Shown here: in pieces, positions 42,801 through 46,562 of the stretch | Numbering within the stretch: the stretch's first letter is position 1 | Layout: each line of letters starts with the position of its first letter | From: Deroplatys truncata | Lineage: Eukaryota > Arthropoda > Insecta > Mantodea > Mantidae | DNA: 64,000 bases | Assembly: GCA_030765065.1 (NCBI GenBank) | Contig: CM060984.1 | Location: 99,305,488-99,369,487, forward strand | Direction of reading: 5' to 3' | Notes under the pieces: model-generated | What the model was told of the DNA's origin: nothing | What the model saw: only the letters and a program-made list of their open reading frames with translations | Database searches by the model: none | Translations under genes and position numbers: made by a program

Positions 42801-45800
42801 ATGAAGCTTTTCATTAACTGTTATTTCTGCCCTCTGTTGGGAAACCTTGGAACTTAAAGCTGTTACTGCCCTCTGTGTTGTCTGTTGGTCACTCATCATG
42901 CTTCTTTCTTCTCTCTTGTGATGTAATTGGTCTGCATTCTGTTGAAAAGTCTTGAAAACACTTGATCTTGAGTTTGCTGCCCTCTGTAGAGAACCTTGGG
43001 AACTTCTATTTTTTCTTTTGTTGTTTAAATGGATCAACTGCATTAAGTGGTCTGTCGGTGGTATCTCAAAATTCAAAACCTTCTCAATGTTGAAGTGAAT
43101 GAAGATGTTTTCCATATTTCTAAATGTGATGGTATCTGAATAGATTTGAGTAGTTTTATCTCTTGTCCAATCTCATGGTTGCTATTCCAAAAATGATTAG
43201 CTACTGCTGATCTATCTGTTTGTTTCAATTTTATATTTCTTTGATGTTCACTTAATCTGATTTTTAAATTTCTTTTAGTTCTTCCTATGTATAAGCCTTG
43301 ACAATCTTGACATGATATCTGATAAATTCCTGATTTTTTTAATTTGTCAGTTGTATTACTTAAAGGTGTATTTAACATATTTTTCAAACTGAAAACATTC
43401 TGAGGTGCTAATTGAATTTGGTATTTTCTGAATAGCTTTTCAAACTTTTTGAACATGACTGGATGATATGTGAACCTCTTATATATCACATCCTTTTTAT
43501 TTGGGTTTTGTAAAGTGGTACTACTATGTAAATTTTGTTTCTTTTTGTATTTAGTAAGTAAGTTATTAATAAGTTGAGGTTTAAAACCATTTTCAGTGGC
43601 TACATTTTTTATATAATTTAATTCTATAATGTACTCTTCTTTGTCTAAAGGTACCCTCATCAATCTATAAATCAAACTTCTGAACACAGCATGTTGGTGT
43701 GACACAGGGTTGTAGAAATTATTTTTAATGTAATTATCCACATGCGTTGGTTTCCTATAAATGCCAAATTTAAGACAGTTTTCTTTTCTTTTTACAAGTA
43801 TATCCAGAAATGGTAGAGAATTATTACTTTCAATTTCCATGGTAAATTTAATGTGTATATCTTGTTCAACAAAAAGCATGATGGAGAGATGTCACTAACT
43901 TGAGTGAATATGTAATACTAATGTTTTCTTTCTTTTTTTTTCCATTTTTTTTTTCTTTCTTTCTTTCGCCAGGAATCGAAACAGGAATTGCAGATGAGGA
44001 TGGAGATATGAGCCGAGAAGCTTCGCCTTGTGAAGAGACATCATGTGATAATGAAGTGTTGGGGGGGATAACAATGTCACAAACAAACAACAACATGCCT
44101 CAGTGTCGGACCAATAAAGTGACGGTGGCTACACAAACTGGTCATGAGGTGCCAGATCTCACTTTCAATCCTGATAAAATGACAACAGATAAACACTGTT
44201 ATGAATGTAAAGTGCGTTACAGAGATCCCAAACCTAAGGATCTTGTTATGTATCTTCATGCTTGGAAATATAAGGTAAGCATTAGCATGATAAACCACAA
44301 GCAGCAACTGCAAAATAAAATTAACTTAACTGTCAGTTCATTTGAATACAGAATGGTTATAAAACAGTTCAGAATTTAATGATAATTAATTGTTCTTCCA
44401 ATATACCACATGTAGACTAAAGTTGGAAAGGTAAAACCAGACTGAAAAATCCAATGCCATAACTAGGCATGGATCTTTGGCTTTCAATGCTGTTGCTTTC
44501 AACTTTAGCCTACACATATGCGGAAGAATGGTTGACCTAATAGTGGTTAACTACGAATCCTAGGACTTAAAGTACTTACAAGATTGTAAATCACCATTGG
44601 GGTATGTTATCTGAAAATTAATTTCAGAATTCCTTATGGTTTACTGAACAAAATGTGAGTCGGGGAATTTAATGTATTGCCAACATGTTGCTATGTTAAC
44701 TCAGTTAGAGCAATGGCATGAAAAGCTGAAGATTCATGGTTCAAGTCCCTGTTGTGATATTGAATTTTCCAGCCTGATTCTACCTTTCCAACTTTTGTCT
44801 ACACATGGCATATGTAGAAAAACAAATAATCATAAGTGACTGACCTAATAGTGTTAATTATGAAGGAGGGACTTAAAGTACTTATGACATTGTGAGTTGT
44901 CATACTGAAAATTAACTTCAGATTACTTCATCCATAATAACATTTACATGTCAGATACGTCAAAAAATTACAACAGAGAAAATATTACACTAATAAATGT
45001 CTTAAAAATCATGTACAGTTATTTACATTTCCTAATAAAAGTATAACAGTAAAGGAGAGAGAATGCCTTGTGGTTTACCAAGAAAATGTGAGTCAGTTGG
45101 GAAATTTAATATCATGCCATCACGATGCCAGGGTAGCTCAGTTGGTTAGGGCAATGTCATGCAAGGCCAAAGATCCATGATCAAATCATGGCTATCGCAT
45201 TAAATCTTCAGTCTCATTCAAAATTTGTTTAAAATTTTAATGTTCTTTAACTATGTAGGAAAACAAAAAAAAAAACAAAAAAATGTAGGTCATATGAGAT
45301 GATGAATGAATAAAATAGGTGAAATGATGCTCAAATTAACCCCAGGATGCATAGGGCTTAGAGTTATCCAACATTCACCTTCTAGGGATAAAGGAAATCC
45401 CCAGAAAAGAAACTTATCCATGTTATGGAGCTGATCTATTCTCACTTTTATTTTAATATTCAATTAGTCCATAAATAAGTAATGACATCTATACTATTAA
45501 CTTTCCTGTGATGATACGATTACATTGTTGCTTGTGGGAGACTCAAGTTTGGTACCAGCACCTGTCAAAGCGACAATGCAAGCATCAGTTCCATTGTGCT
45601 GTAACTATTAGTAAATTGTATATCCTTAAAATGAGAAAAAGATATGAAATTTTAACATGTTAAACAAAGTATAATTTTTCTGGTACCTAGTGTTGTGATT
45701 TTTATTCATATTTTCTCCCTTTTGCACTAAACTAATATTCCAAGCATAAAGTAAACTTTCAAATGTACATGATTTTTATCTTTGGTAAAAATGGGGCATA

Positions 45801-46194
45801 GAGATTTTCCAATGCTCCTGCTATGTTAAAAACCCTCCTCTATTCTGGGATTTAGGATTAGGGAGGGAAATAAAAACTAAAAAACTAATGGGTGTCAAAG
45901 TTGAAGGTGTGTACTATAAAAAGGAGGTTTAACAAAAATATTTTCTAACATATGACAGTTGTCATTAACATGCCCTCTTAAACAGCAAATTACCTATTGC
46001 GTTATAATACTATTGTTAATTTGCTTTTTCTGTTCTTCATGTTGCTAGAGTTCTGAAGTCTAACTTCAGTAACCTGATTGTACAACATATGCAATTTGTG
46101 AAGTCATTGTTCTTCTTTGTAGGGTCCTGGATGGTCTTATGAGACAGAGCTGCCTGACTGGGCACGAGTGGACTGGCAAGAAGAAGATGACTGA
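751..46194 (+). CDS. RPUSD2: RluA-type RNA pseudouridine synthase (RPUSD2/RluA-2 family), 3' six exons, 5' partial
   Basis: Joined exons 751-838, 23947-24167, 27982-28172, 30436-30648, 43973-44274 and 46123-46194 give one open frame of 361 codons plus stop, entering with the last base of a split codon. The family isomerises uridine to pseudouridine in RNA; yeast relatives Pus8/Pus9 act on tRNA position 32, and the substrate here is unknown. Seen in the sequence: the strand before the catalytic domain (VVLDKP), VHPCGRYRHN, the catalytic loop HRLDRLTSGLLLF with the Asp expected to attack uridine, the TGRMHQIRVHLQYLG core motif, then YPVVNDPLY. After the core come an acidic spacer and a Cys-containing tail (CYECKVRYRDPKPKDLVMYL) that ends PDWARVDWQEEDD. 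The N-terminal exons precede the window. All five complete introns are GT-AG and phases agree (0, 2, 1, 1, 0). RluA-1 versus RluA-2 orthology cannot be settled here. Confidence 0.93.
839..2172. other. Intron sequence without recognised elements
   Basis: AT-rich, no ORF of note. It contains a (TA)n microsatellite at 2046-2082. Nothing else was recognised. Confidence 0.5.
2046..2082. repeat. (TA)n microsatellite
   Basis: Pure alternating TA of about 37 bases within the first intron. Confidence 0.95.
2173..3005. mobile_element. Possible old hAT-like non-autonomous repeat
   Basis: The left end reads aggactgcacgggcc near 2170 and the right end, read on the other strand, gives caggtctgcatgg near 3003. 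Both are followed by GC-rich GGCC/CCC motifs (cccaacctg, cccggcccac) that stand out from the AT-rich surroundings. This looks like degenerate terminal inverted repeats of a hAT-type MITE. The interior has a (TTA)n run and no transposase. Boundaries and class are uncertain. Confidence 0.35.
2307..2366. repeat. (TTA)n microsatellite
   Basis: About twenty TTA units with one TTG interruption. It makes a poly-Tyr shadow reading frame that is not a gene. Confidence 0.95.
3228..4044 (+). mobile_element. Helentron-like non-autonomous repeat, copy A (old)
   Basis: It starts tctgatgttacattcacatg and ends near ctaaagaaagtaatt. It is collinear with the younger copies at 20137 and 39410, including the Lys/Ile-poor middle 'gagttatgctatt', 'ttggattcaggg' and 'gggtggaatgc' blocks, but it is heavily diverged and its CA-repeat is reduced. 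No coding capacity. See the finding on this family. Confidence 0.7.
4045..8217. other. Intron sequence, nothing recognised
   Basis: AT-rich, multiply stopped in all frames. The short frames near 4797 and 5349 resemble no family I know. I see no element ends here. Confidence 0.5.
8220..9447 (-). mobile_element. Tc1-family transposon with decayed DD34E transposase
   Basis: The left end cactacgtgatcaaaagtat and the right end (reverse strand cattatgtgatcaaaagtat) are inverted repeats flanked by TA at 8218-8219 and 9448-9449. At 1228 bp it is a little short for a Tc1 element. Reading on the minus strand from 9328: a helix-turn-helix region (SVREISTLLNIPRSTISDVI), then WCKERQHYT, VVWSSKSQYTMWRSDGRVWV, GDGDCIFQHD and SPDLNLIEHLWDVLKC. 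The second Asp (QHD) and the Glu (IEHLW) are present. The usual first Asp in the WSDES block reads WSSKS, so it is lost, and several stops and frameshifts break the gene. Confidence 0.93.
8376..9328 (-). pseudogene. Tc1 transposase pseudogene
   Basis: Fragments in several frames cover N-terminal HTH (9328-9074), middle (8873-8586, with QHD just before a stop at about 8583) and C-terminal DD34E block (8561-8376). Tc1 transposases cut and paste by a DDE catalytic triad. The first catalytic residue is replaced and the frame is broken, so the copy cannot make an active enzyme. Confidence 0.9.
9450..11381. other. Intron sequence, nothing recognised
   Basis: AT-rich and without element ends, tRNA-like boxes or convincing ORFs. 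Confidence 0.5.
11432..13141 (+). mobile_element. Mariner/IS630-type transposon with roughly 0.3 kb terminal inverted repeats
   Basis: Ends cagggtgaatcacctaaaac and, on the other strand, cagggtgaatcatctaaaac are flanked by TA at 11430-11431 and 13142-13143. The inverted repeats are very long: 11432 to about 11757 pairs with about 12826 to 13141 at high identity. Between them is a broken transposase gene. The element lies inside a Helentron-like repeat. Confidence 0.95.
11843..12715 (+). pseudogene. Mariner-type transposase pseudogene with internal deletion
   Basis: The first 119 codons are open: FTNAEKADMLMVYGECRKNA, then NRRQPSCRLFINLFNQLRES and a second HTH (GISQASVLRILH). This N-terminal half is the DUF4817-type helix-turn-helix common in insect mariner relatives. 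After a stop the reading continues in other frames to NQWYQHDGCPAHSA (second catalytic Asp), DLTPLDFFLWGRLKD (third acidic position) and MLECMQQSFHSRLEACI. The expected stretch with the first catalytic Asp, about 12295-12330, appears deleted. This copy is inactive. Confidence 0.88.
13799..13845. repeat. (CA)n microsatellite
   Basis: Nearly pure CA run after a GCGCGC stretch. It lies at the position where other copies of the Helentron-like family also carry a CA repeat. Confidence 0.95.
13991..14746. other. Intron sequence, nothing recognised
   Basis: AT-rich with a short GA repeat near 14390-14410; no gene or element ends seen. Confidence 0.5.
14749..16002 (-). mobile_element. Mariner transposon, decayed
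   Basis: The left end caagtcggattgataagtca and the reverse-strand right end caagggtggattgataagtc form inverted repeats with TA at 14747-14748 and 16003-16004. Length is 1254 bp, typical of mariner. The minus strand carries a transposase remnant from ATG at 15822 to about 14813. Confidence 0.94.
14813..15822 (-). pseudogene. Mariner transposase pseudogene
   Basis: Minus-strand reading gives MKKSEFRVLIKHYCFRGKMV, GMVHKWFTEF (HTH region), YIMVDETWIHYYQPETKQQ (first catalytic Asp; hallmark mariner block), LFHQDYAPAYKS (second Asp) and HSPYSPDLPPGDFFLF (third position). Frames change and stops occur at several points, so there is no intact protein. A functional mariner transposase is about 345 residues; only the last 108 form an open stretch. 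Confidence 0.92.
16180..17740 (-). mobile_element. pogo/Tigger-type element remnant (limits approximate)
   Basis: Minus-strand fragments, in order: a psq-like helix-turn-helix (LSLRGVAGVFNVAFSIFKGH, 17467-17685); a CENP-B-type DNA-binding domain (RRAAFDYAKKMNIDHPWDEQ and KDWFTNFLKRKSRYLRKPQG, 17218-17442); a weak DDE core (KIISSKGATEVI near 17160, then a disrupted 'DGH' block); and the terminal YPFNPSPIPEYEYLP (16510-16845). This order is that of pogo-superfamily transposases. I could not find matching terminal repeats, so the ends are estimates. Confidence 0.75.
16510..17685 (-). pseudogene. pogo-like (CENP-B/DDE_1) transposase pseudogene
   Basis: Three open pieces of 72, 74 and 111 codons separated by stops and frameshifts. 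The family binds DNA through psq and CENP-B HTH domains and moves by a DDE catalytic core. The DDE middle part is too damaged to recognise all catalytic residues. Inactive. Confidence 0.78.
17741..19683. other. Intron sequence, nothing recognised
   Basis: AT-rich; no coding or tRNA-like signal found. Confidence 0.45.
19684..19835 (-). mobile_element. SINE family B copy, reverse orientation
   Basis: Reverse-strand reading gives a tRNA-like head (catgatggctcatttggata, then gcaatggcacggaaagctga agattt), 'tactggctatgacagtctga' and a tail with 'cacacagaatgagtggaaga acaat'. The order matches copies at 44.7, 45.1 and 59.3 kb. The A-box region is worn. Confidence 0.6.
20137..21005 (+). mobile_element. 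Helentron-like non-autonomous repeat, copy C (young)
   Basis: About 869 bases. The start tctgatgtgttacactcaca is followed by actttctctact; the end is preceded by a small hairpin (tactatacgtagta) and closes with agtagagaaagt, the exact reverse complement of that 12-mer. It has a CA microsatellite at 20828-20874 and no coding capacity. It is very similar, in inverted orientation, to the copy at 39410-40268. Confidence 0.75.
21484..22025. mobile_element. MITE-like element with imperfect inverted ends
   Basis: The left end aggatatttcagaaatagg (21486) and the reverse-strand right end gtgtttctgaaataggcaac (about 22018) share 'ttctgaaataggca'-type ends. Both are followed by 'atgattttcta'. It is about 540 bp with no transposase. 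The pattern suggests a deleted mariner-type element, but class and exact ends are uncertain. Confidence 0.5.
22195..22266. repeat. (AAT)n imperfect microsatellite
   Basis: Imperfect AAT/AAC run immediately before a mariner-type element. Confidence 0.9.
22680..23590 (+). pseudogene. Mariner-type transposase pseudogene, interrupted
   Basis: Readable plus-strand blocks include HMTIWRILHEN-like sequence before the insertion, then FGLNVWGGIIHNHLIGSYFF, LNAKIYLQFFRNELHHLIP, a frameshift to HDGMPAHFSQ (catalytic Asp), DLNPIDFFVWGHLKSLVYAT and a short tail. These match the C-terminal half of the same transposase group as the element at 11.4 kb. Stops, a frameshift and an insertion make it dead. Confidence 0.85.
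22895..22998. mobile_element. Fold-back SINE-tail insertion inside a transposase gene
   Basis: 104 bases flanked by the 12-base repeat aaaatcttctgt (22883-22894 and 22999-23010), a target-site duplication. The insert is a palindrome: ggaaaggtagagtcagacgc on one arm and gtcgtctggttctacctttc on the other, joined at attcaatgcattgaat. Both arms match the tail of SINE family B. It looks like an inverted, short retroinsertion. Confidence 0.75.
23947..24167 (+). CDS. RPUSD2: Pseudouridine synthase catalytic exon
   Basis: The acceptor is tctgtccaag and the donor gtaaat, giving 221 bases. It encodes VHPCGRYRHNTVVFILAKEY, then a stretch reaching IHRLDRLTSGLLLFGRTPKK and later VQKEYVCRVEGEFP. HRLDRLTSG is the RluA-family catalytic loop; the Asp of RLD is the invariant nucleophile. 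The exon ends two bases into a codon that the next exon completes as Ser. Confidence 0.96.
24168..25516. other. Intron sequence, nothing recognised
   Basis: AT-rich with pyrimidine-rich parts near 24850-25220. No coding, SINE or transposon signature that I can support. Confidence 0.45.
25519..27917 (+). mobile_element. Tigger/pogo transposon with both ends
   Basis: The left end caatagactcttggctatcc and the reverse-strand right end cagtagactctcatttatgc match the Tigger-type terminus (cagtagactct...). They are flanked by TA at 25517-25518 and 27918-27919. Length 2399 bp. The plus strand holds a broken CENP-B/DDE_1 transposase. The right end lies 64 bases before an exon of the pseudouridine synthase gene. 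Confidence 0.93.
25998..27580 (+). pseudogene. Tigger-type transposase pseudogene (jerky-like)
   Basis: It starts MDDKLRAIR, then a stop, ALELGVGKSIVGDWKKNRAE (psq HTH), AEEGLFLWHEHLEEKACPL (CENP-B HTH), EEGISGEQLHNSDATGLNYK (first catalytic Asp), VLLLDNAPLHPASD (second Asp), ALFLPLNVTALCQPMDQ, then an acidic tail (EWMTNDEIDELTDNDIVEMV) up to 27580. The last 262 codons share a frame interrupted by one TGA at 27124-27126; other breaks lie before 26390. Related host proteins (TIGD, JRK) descend from such transposases, but this copy has stops and intact transposon ends, so domestication is unlikely. Confidence 0.9.
27982..28172 (+). CDS. RPUSD2: Pseudouridine synthase exon with the GRMHQIRVHL motif
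   Basis: Acceptor gacatttcag ends at 27981 and donor gtaaat starts at 28173. It encodes EIIECQEPIEVVSYKIGVCK, a middle section rich in Lys and Thr, and CKPHTGRMHQIRVHLQYLG. The last block is the conserved family motif that packs the active site and ends many RluA cores. The left flank is the end of a Tigger transposon (27917), so only 64 bases separate transposon and exon, and the polypyrimidine tract is poor. Confidence 0.95.
28173..28884. other. Intron sequence with a faint tRNA-like SINE head near 28530
   Basis: Bases 28530-28590 read gtagctcatttggctaaagc, which resembles a SINE A box, and a weak 'ggtcaggatttt' B-box position follows. It is too decayed for a firm family call. The rest has no feature. 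Confidence 0.3.
28885..29065 (-). mobile_element. SINE family C, reverse orientation
   Basis: Reverse-strand reading: gactgcctttgcgacaaagt, then agttagcattctggctttt, cagaggtcccagatttgattcctgg (B box), 'ctggagcaagggaaattttt' and 'atctggaagtatgaatgtgg'. It matches the forward copy at 29.8 kb block by block. Confidence 0.7.
29816..29995 (+). mobile_element. SINE family C with (GA)n tail
   Basis: The tRNA-like head tggtctggtggttagcatgc serves as A box; cagaggtcctggctgg is a worn B region. Body 'gaattttcctttagtc' and 'tggagtctggaagtaagaat' follow. It ends in a GA microsatellite (29940-29983) and a short GT run. Same family as 28885-29065. Confidence 0.7.
29940..29994. repeat. (GA)n(GT)n microsatellite
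   Basis: Pure GA units followed by GT units at the tail of a SINE. Confidence 0.95.
30436..30648 (+). CDS. RPUSD2: Pseudouridine synthase exon (YPVVNDPLYNH)
   Basis: The acceptor is atataaag and the donor gtttgc, a weaker donor than the others. The exon encodes YPVVNDPLYNHTVFGPEKGR followed by GGNIGKTDEELIRDLINIHN and a segment ending GDLDEGLSGK. 'GYPVvNDPlY' follows the HQIRVHL motif in the family. The part after VFGPEKGRGG is a eukaryote-specific insertion of low conservation. It enters in phase 1, completes a Gly codon and leaves in phase 1. Confidence 0.94.
31281..31768 (-). repeat. LTR, left copy
   Basis: It begins tgttatacaccggagtgagg and shares with the right copy 'gcagctaaaatattaaattt', 'accaggaacctgctgcacaa' and 'gccacgccagacaagaact'-type blocks. 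Scattered substitutions separate the two. Confidence 0.88.
33176..33666 (-). repeat. LTR, right copy
   Basis: It begins tgttatacaccggggtgagg; collinear with the left copy over about 490 bases. Just before it is a short duplicated motif (ccaaaaatgttatgatacac) that partly repeats the LTR start. Confidence 0.88.
33950..34280 (-). pseudogene. hAT transposase C-terminal dimerisation domain remnant
   Basis: Minus-strand reading gives LAYLLLSEHSSLTSAYPDVP, SCMNLTVPVIVTKAESSFSK and LKLIKNLTISMTQ followed by a stop, then NGISLLSIENDG. The block 'aerSFSKLKLIKnylRstM...LnglslLSIEne' is the hAT C-terminal motif of ZMYM1/ZNF862-like transposases. Only this end remains. Confidence 0.72.
34281..35573. other. 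Intron sequence, nothing recognised
   Basis: AT-rich. It may contain more of the decayed hAT element, but no motif is readable. Confidence 0.4.
35583..35879 (+). mobile_element. SINE family A, complete with target-site duplication
   Basis: Flanked by gtatttagg at 35574-35582 and 35880-35888. The head is tRNA-like: tggtctaggggtaccatgct (A box) and cacagtttcaagccc (B box). The body reads gcgtaaaaatccttagcatg, 'cacataaaagaacctcaagc', 'gataaagaggcctc' and 'catccataaataaaaactga'. Length 297 bases, the same as the copy at 57443-57739. Confidence 0.93.
36131..36188. repeat. (AAT)n microsatellite
   Basis: Pure AAT units at the 3' tail (reverse orientation) of a SINE-like element. Confidence 0.95.
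36190..36728 (-). mobile_element. Long tRNA-derived SINE (family D) with AAT-type tail
   Basis: Reverse-strand reading starts gagcagaatggctcaggtgg (A-box region) and has gtcctgggttcaattcccac (good B box). A GC-richer body follows ('gtggttttcctctggtcacc', 'ctaggcgagtgctggggtgg', 'tggtcacagtggcaaggtgt'). It ends in (TTA)n. About 540 bases. Short ORFs within it are shadows. Confidence 0.7.
36736..36827. repeat. (AAT)n microsatellite
   Basis: About 90 bases of AAT with a few ATC units, between a SINE and a LINE fragment; gives poly-Ile shadow frames. Confidence 0.95.
36828..37690 (+). mobile_element. LINE 3' end (reverse transcriptase C-terminus), 5' truncated
   Basis: Plus-strand reading: EKIALQISFEATKYILYNKE, METKYGKIK, then VSQFKYLGEIVMANGIKTKA, VIKPECLYRAEAL, KKECKIIRKALGPQAIGEQY, IGEVKSDKNWQ and GTQWTDERKKAHSQRM. 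This is the C-terminal end of a non-LTR reverse transcriptase with its short post-RT tail, broken by stops. A (TAA)n tail at 37671-37690 marks the 3' end. The copy at 53219-53870 is the same family in reverse. Confidence 0.85.
37790..38643 (+). mobile_element. Helentron-like non-autonomous repeat, copy D (old)
   Basis: Collinear with the younger copies: start ccatgcattacgttcacatt, 'tttcattcacgtttgtatag', middle 'gagttatgctatt', 'tcattcaggcgactc', 'ttgggtgtaatgcaagactt' and the end gatagagctagataaagtga-like. Strongly diverged; lacks a long CA repeat. Confidence 0.65.
38644..39409. other. Intron sequence, nothing recognised
   Basis: AT-rich; no coding or repeat signature identified. Confidence 0.45.
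39410..40268 (-). mobile_element. Helentron-like non-autonomous repeat, copy E (young)
   Basis: The 859-base reverse complement closely matches 20137-21005. It begins (minus) tctgatgtgttacactcaca and actttctctact, and ends with the hairpin tactatacgtagta followed by gagaaagt. Its internal CA-type repeat is at 39541-39577. No coding capacity. Confidence 0.75.
40430..42060 (-). pseudogene. Decayed copy of a widespread uncharacterised arthropod protein (probably mobile-element linked)
   Basis: Minus-strand blocks in order: NFCYIYG followed by GEQDKNFAPHIVCKSCVENL (Cys/His cluster), VVPMVWRE, NHSNDCYF, LIDLVHDLALPKKKVNFYVE, NLLGPGTTFYWYRHQEEEFQ, LVYCYDIPNLIGHLGTAYK, YNGNIFASVPITHS, YDLKVCGILFGQQVGYTKFT followed by CFLCEWDSRAR, LLLPLHIKLGIMKNL and HKGDGNKVPRSLGVSMMADY. 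I recognise this series from many near-identical multi-copy proteins in insects, ticks and cnidarians, for which I know no function or Pfam name. Frames change and stops occur often. No terminal repeats were found. The call rests on memory of the family, not a search. Confidence 0.7.
42061..42714. other. Intron sequence, nothing recognised
   Basis: AT-rich spacer between the decayed coding remnant and the Penelope-like element. Confidence 0.45.
42711..43115 (-). pseudogene. Frameshifted C-terminal continuation of the Penelope-like ORF
   Basis: The frame overlaps the end of the 268-codon ORF. It starts NIFIHFNIEKVLNFEIPPTD, the usual sequence after the GIY-YIG domain, then continues into a Gln/Arg/Ser-rich, weakly conserved tail and ends at 42711. 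A one-base shift around 43110 separates the two. Confidence 0.7.
42715..43895 (-). mobile_element. Penelope-like retroelement, 5' truncated, with GIY-YIG endonuclease
   Basis: The minus strand encodes the C-terminal part of a Penelope reverse transcriptase and its GIY-YIG endonuclease. The 5' part of the RT is missing (truncation near 43895), as is typical of these elements. Only about 77 bases separate it from the exon at 43973. Exact ends and target duplications could not be set. Confidence 0.9.
43073..43879 (-). CDS. Penelope-like RT C-terminus and GIY-YIG endonuclease (open 268-codon remnant)
   Basis: 268 codons are open. Residues 21-51 (LPFLDILV, FGIYRKPTHVDNYI) are the RT thumb-side motif of Penelope elements. 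Residues 134-150 have FTYHPVMFKKFEKLF. Residues 184-215 form the GIY-YIG nuclease start: GIYQISCQDCQGLYIGRTKR with the C-x2-C that these elements carry between GIY and YIG, then R and EHQR. A frameshift near 43110 moves the reading to NIFIHFNIEKVLNFEIPPTD in the next frame, which ends at 42711. As the 5' RT domain is gone, the protein cannot retrotranspose by itself. Confidence 0.88.
   Translation of the reverse strand: MLFVEQDIHIKFTMEIESNNSLPFLDILVKRKENCLKFGIYRKPTHVDNYIKNNFYNPVSHQHAVFRSLIYRLMRVPLDKEEYIIELNYIKNVATENGFKPQLINNLLTKYKKKQNLHSSTTLQNPNKKDVIYKRFTYHPVMFKKFEKLFRKYQIQLAPQNVFSLKNMLNTPLSNTTDKLKKSGIYQISCQDCQGLYIGRTKRNLKIRLSEHQRNIKLKQTDRSAVANHFWNSNHEIGQEIKLLKSIQIPSHLEIWKTSSFTSTLRRF
43973..44274 (+). 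CDS. RPUSD2: Pseudouridine synthase exon, acidic spacer and Cys-containing tail
   Basis: The acceptor follows an unusually strong pyrimidine tract (43928-43970); the donor is gtaagc. The 302 bases encode an acidic, low-complexity linker (IADEDGDMSREASPCEETSC) and then HCYECKVRYRDPKPKDLVMY before LHAWKYK. The C-x2-C with 'YrdPkPkDLVMYLHawkYkGPGW' is, as I recall it, the conserved C-terminal segment of animal RPUSD2/RluA-2 proteins. A Penelope-like element occupies the intron until about 80 bases before the exon. Confidence 0.93.
44386..44560. repeat. Fold-back repeat built from SINE family B tail
   Basis: The left arm gttcttccaatataccacat, then gtagactaaagttggaaagg, is partly complementary to the right arm caactttagcctacacatat and gcggaagaa. 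The arms match SINE B tail sequences, as in the insertion at 22895-22998. Confidence 0.55.
44560..44940 (+). mobile_element. SINE family B unit
   Basis: Leader 'acttaaagtacttacaagat' and 'ggtttactgaac', then 'gtgagtcggggaatttaatg', a tRNA-like head (gctatgttaactcagttaga, B box atggttcaagtccctg), 'tattgaattttccagcctga', 'ttctacctttccaactttt' and a second 'acttaaagtacttatgacat'. The repeated leader at both sides suggests a head-to-tail arrangement of about 295 bases per unit. Confidence 0.7.
45060..45245 (+). mobile_element. SINE family B copy
   Basis: Leader 'ggtttaccaagaaaatgtga' and 'gggaaatttaatatcatgcc', then the tRNA-like head cagggtagctcagttggtta (good A box), gatccatgatcaaatcatgg (worn B box), 'cattaaatcttcagtctcat' and a poly-A-rich end near 45260. 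Confidence 0.72.
46123..46194 (+). CDS. RPUSD2: Pseudouridine synthase terminal exon
   Basis: Acceptor ttctttgtag is at 46113-46122. The exon reads GPGWSYETELPDWARVDWQE EDD and a TGA stop at 46192-46194. GPGW with WA.VDW continues the C-terminal motif of the preceding exon without a phase break, which supports this as the true 3' end of the coding region. Confidence 0.93.
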   Translation, partial: GPGWSYETELPDWARVDWQEEDD

Positions 46195-46562
46195 GCAGGA
46201 CTTCTGGCACCGATTTTCACAGACACCCATCCATGTTCAGGTGGAACGCGTACAGACAACTTATATGTAGGGTCCAACATTATAATACAGAACATTCAGC
46301 TAGCAAGAGAAGAAGTCTTATGTAGCTGAGAACACAGCTAGTGTTTCATACCCACAGAGTTTTACTTGAATGGAGTGCTATTTTAGGGAATGTTAAACTT
46401 TGAGCATTGATATACTTTGATGAAAAAGAAACAATCCAAATATATTCTGAACTACATGTATTTGCTTATAAGCTTCTAAGCTGGAAATTTTTTTAAAGAA
46501 AACAACAATTCATATCCATCAGTAGCTGAGCATTATACAAGACAGTCAATTGAAGAAATAAA
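46195..46562 (+). other. Probable 3' UTR, with a candidate poly(A) signal at 46557
   Basis: AT-rich sequence after the stop codon with no ORF. The first AATAAA is at 46557-46562. More AATAAA hexamers occur further on (for example near 47293 and 48761), so the real cleavage site and UTR length cannot be fixed from sequence alone. Confidence 0.35.

Noticed and set aside
43900..44379. Single 159-codon gene starting at 43900
   Set aside because: This is the 43973-44274 exon read through its splice sites; the ends are intron.
44687..44760. tRNA gene
   Set aside because: tRNA-like A and B boxes occur, but no cloverleaf forms and the sequence recurs as SINE family B.
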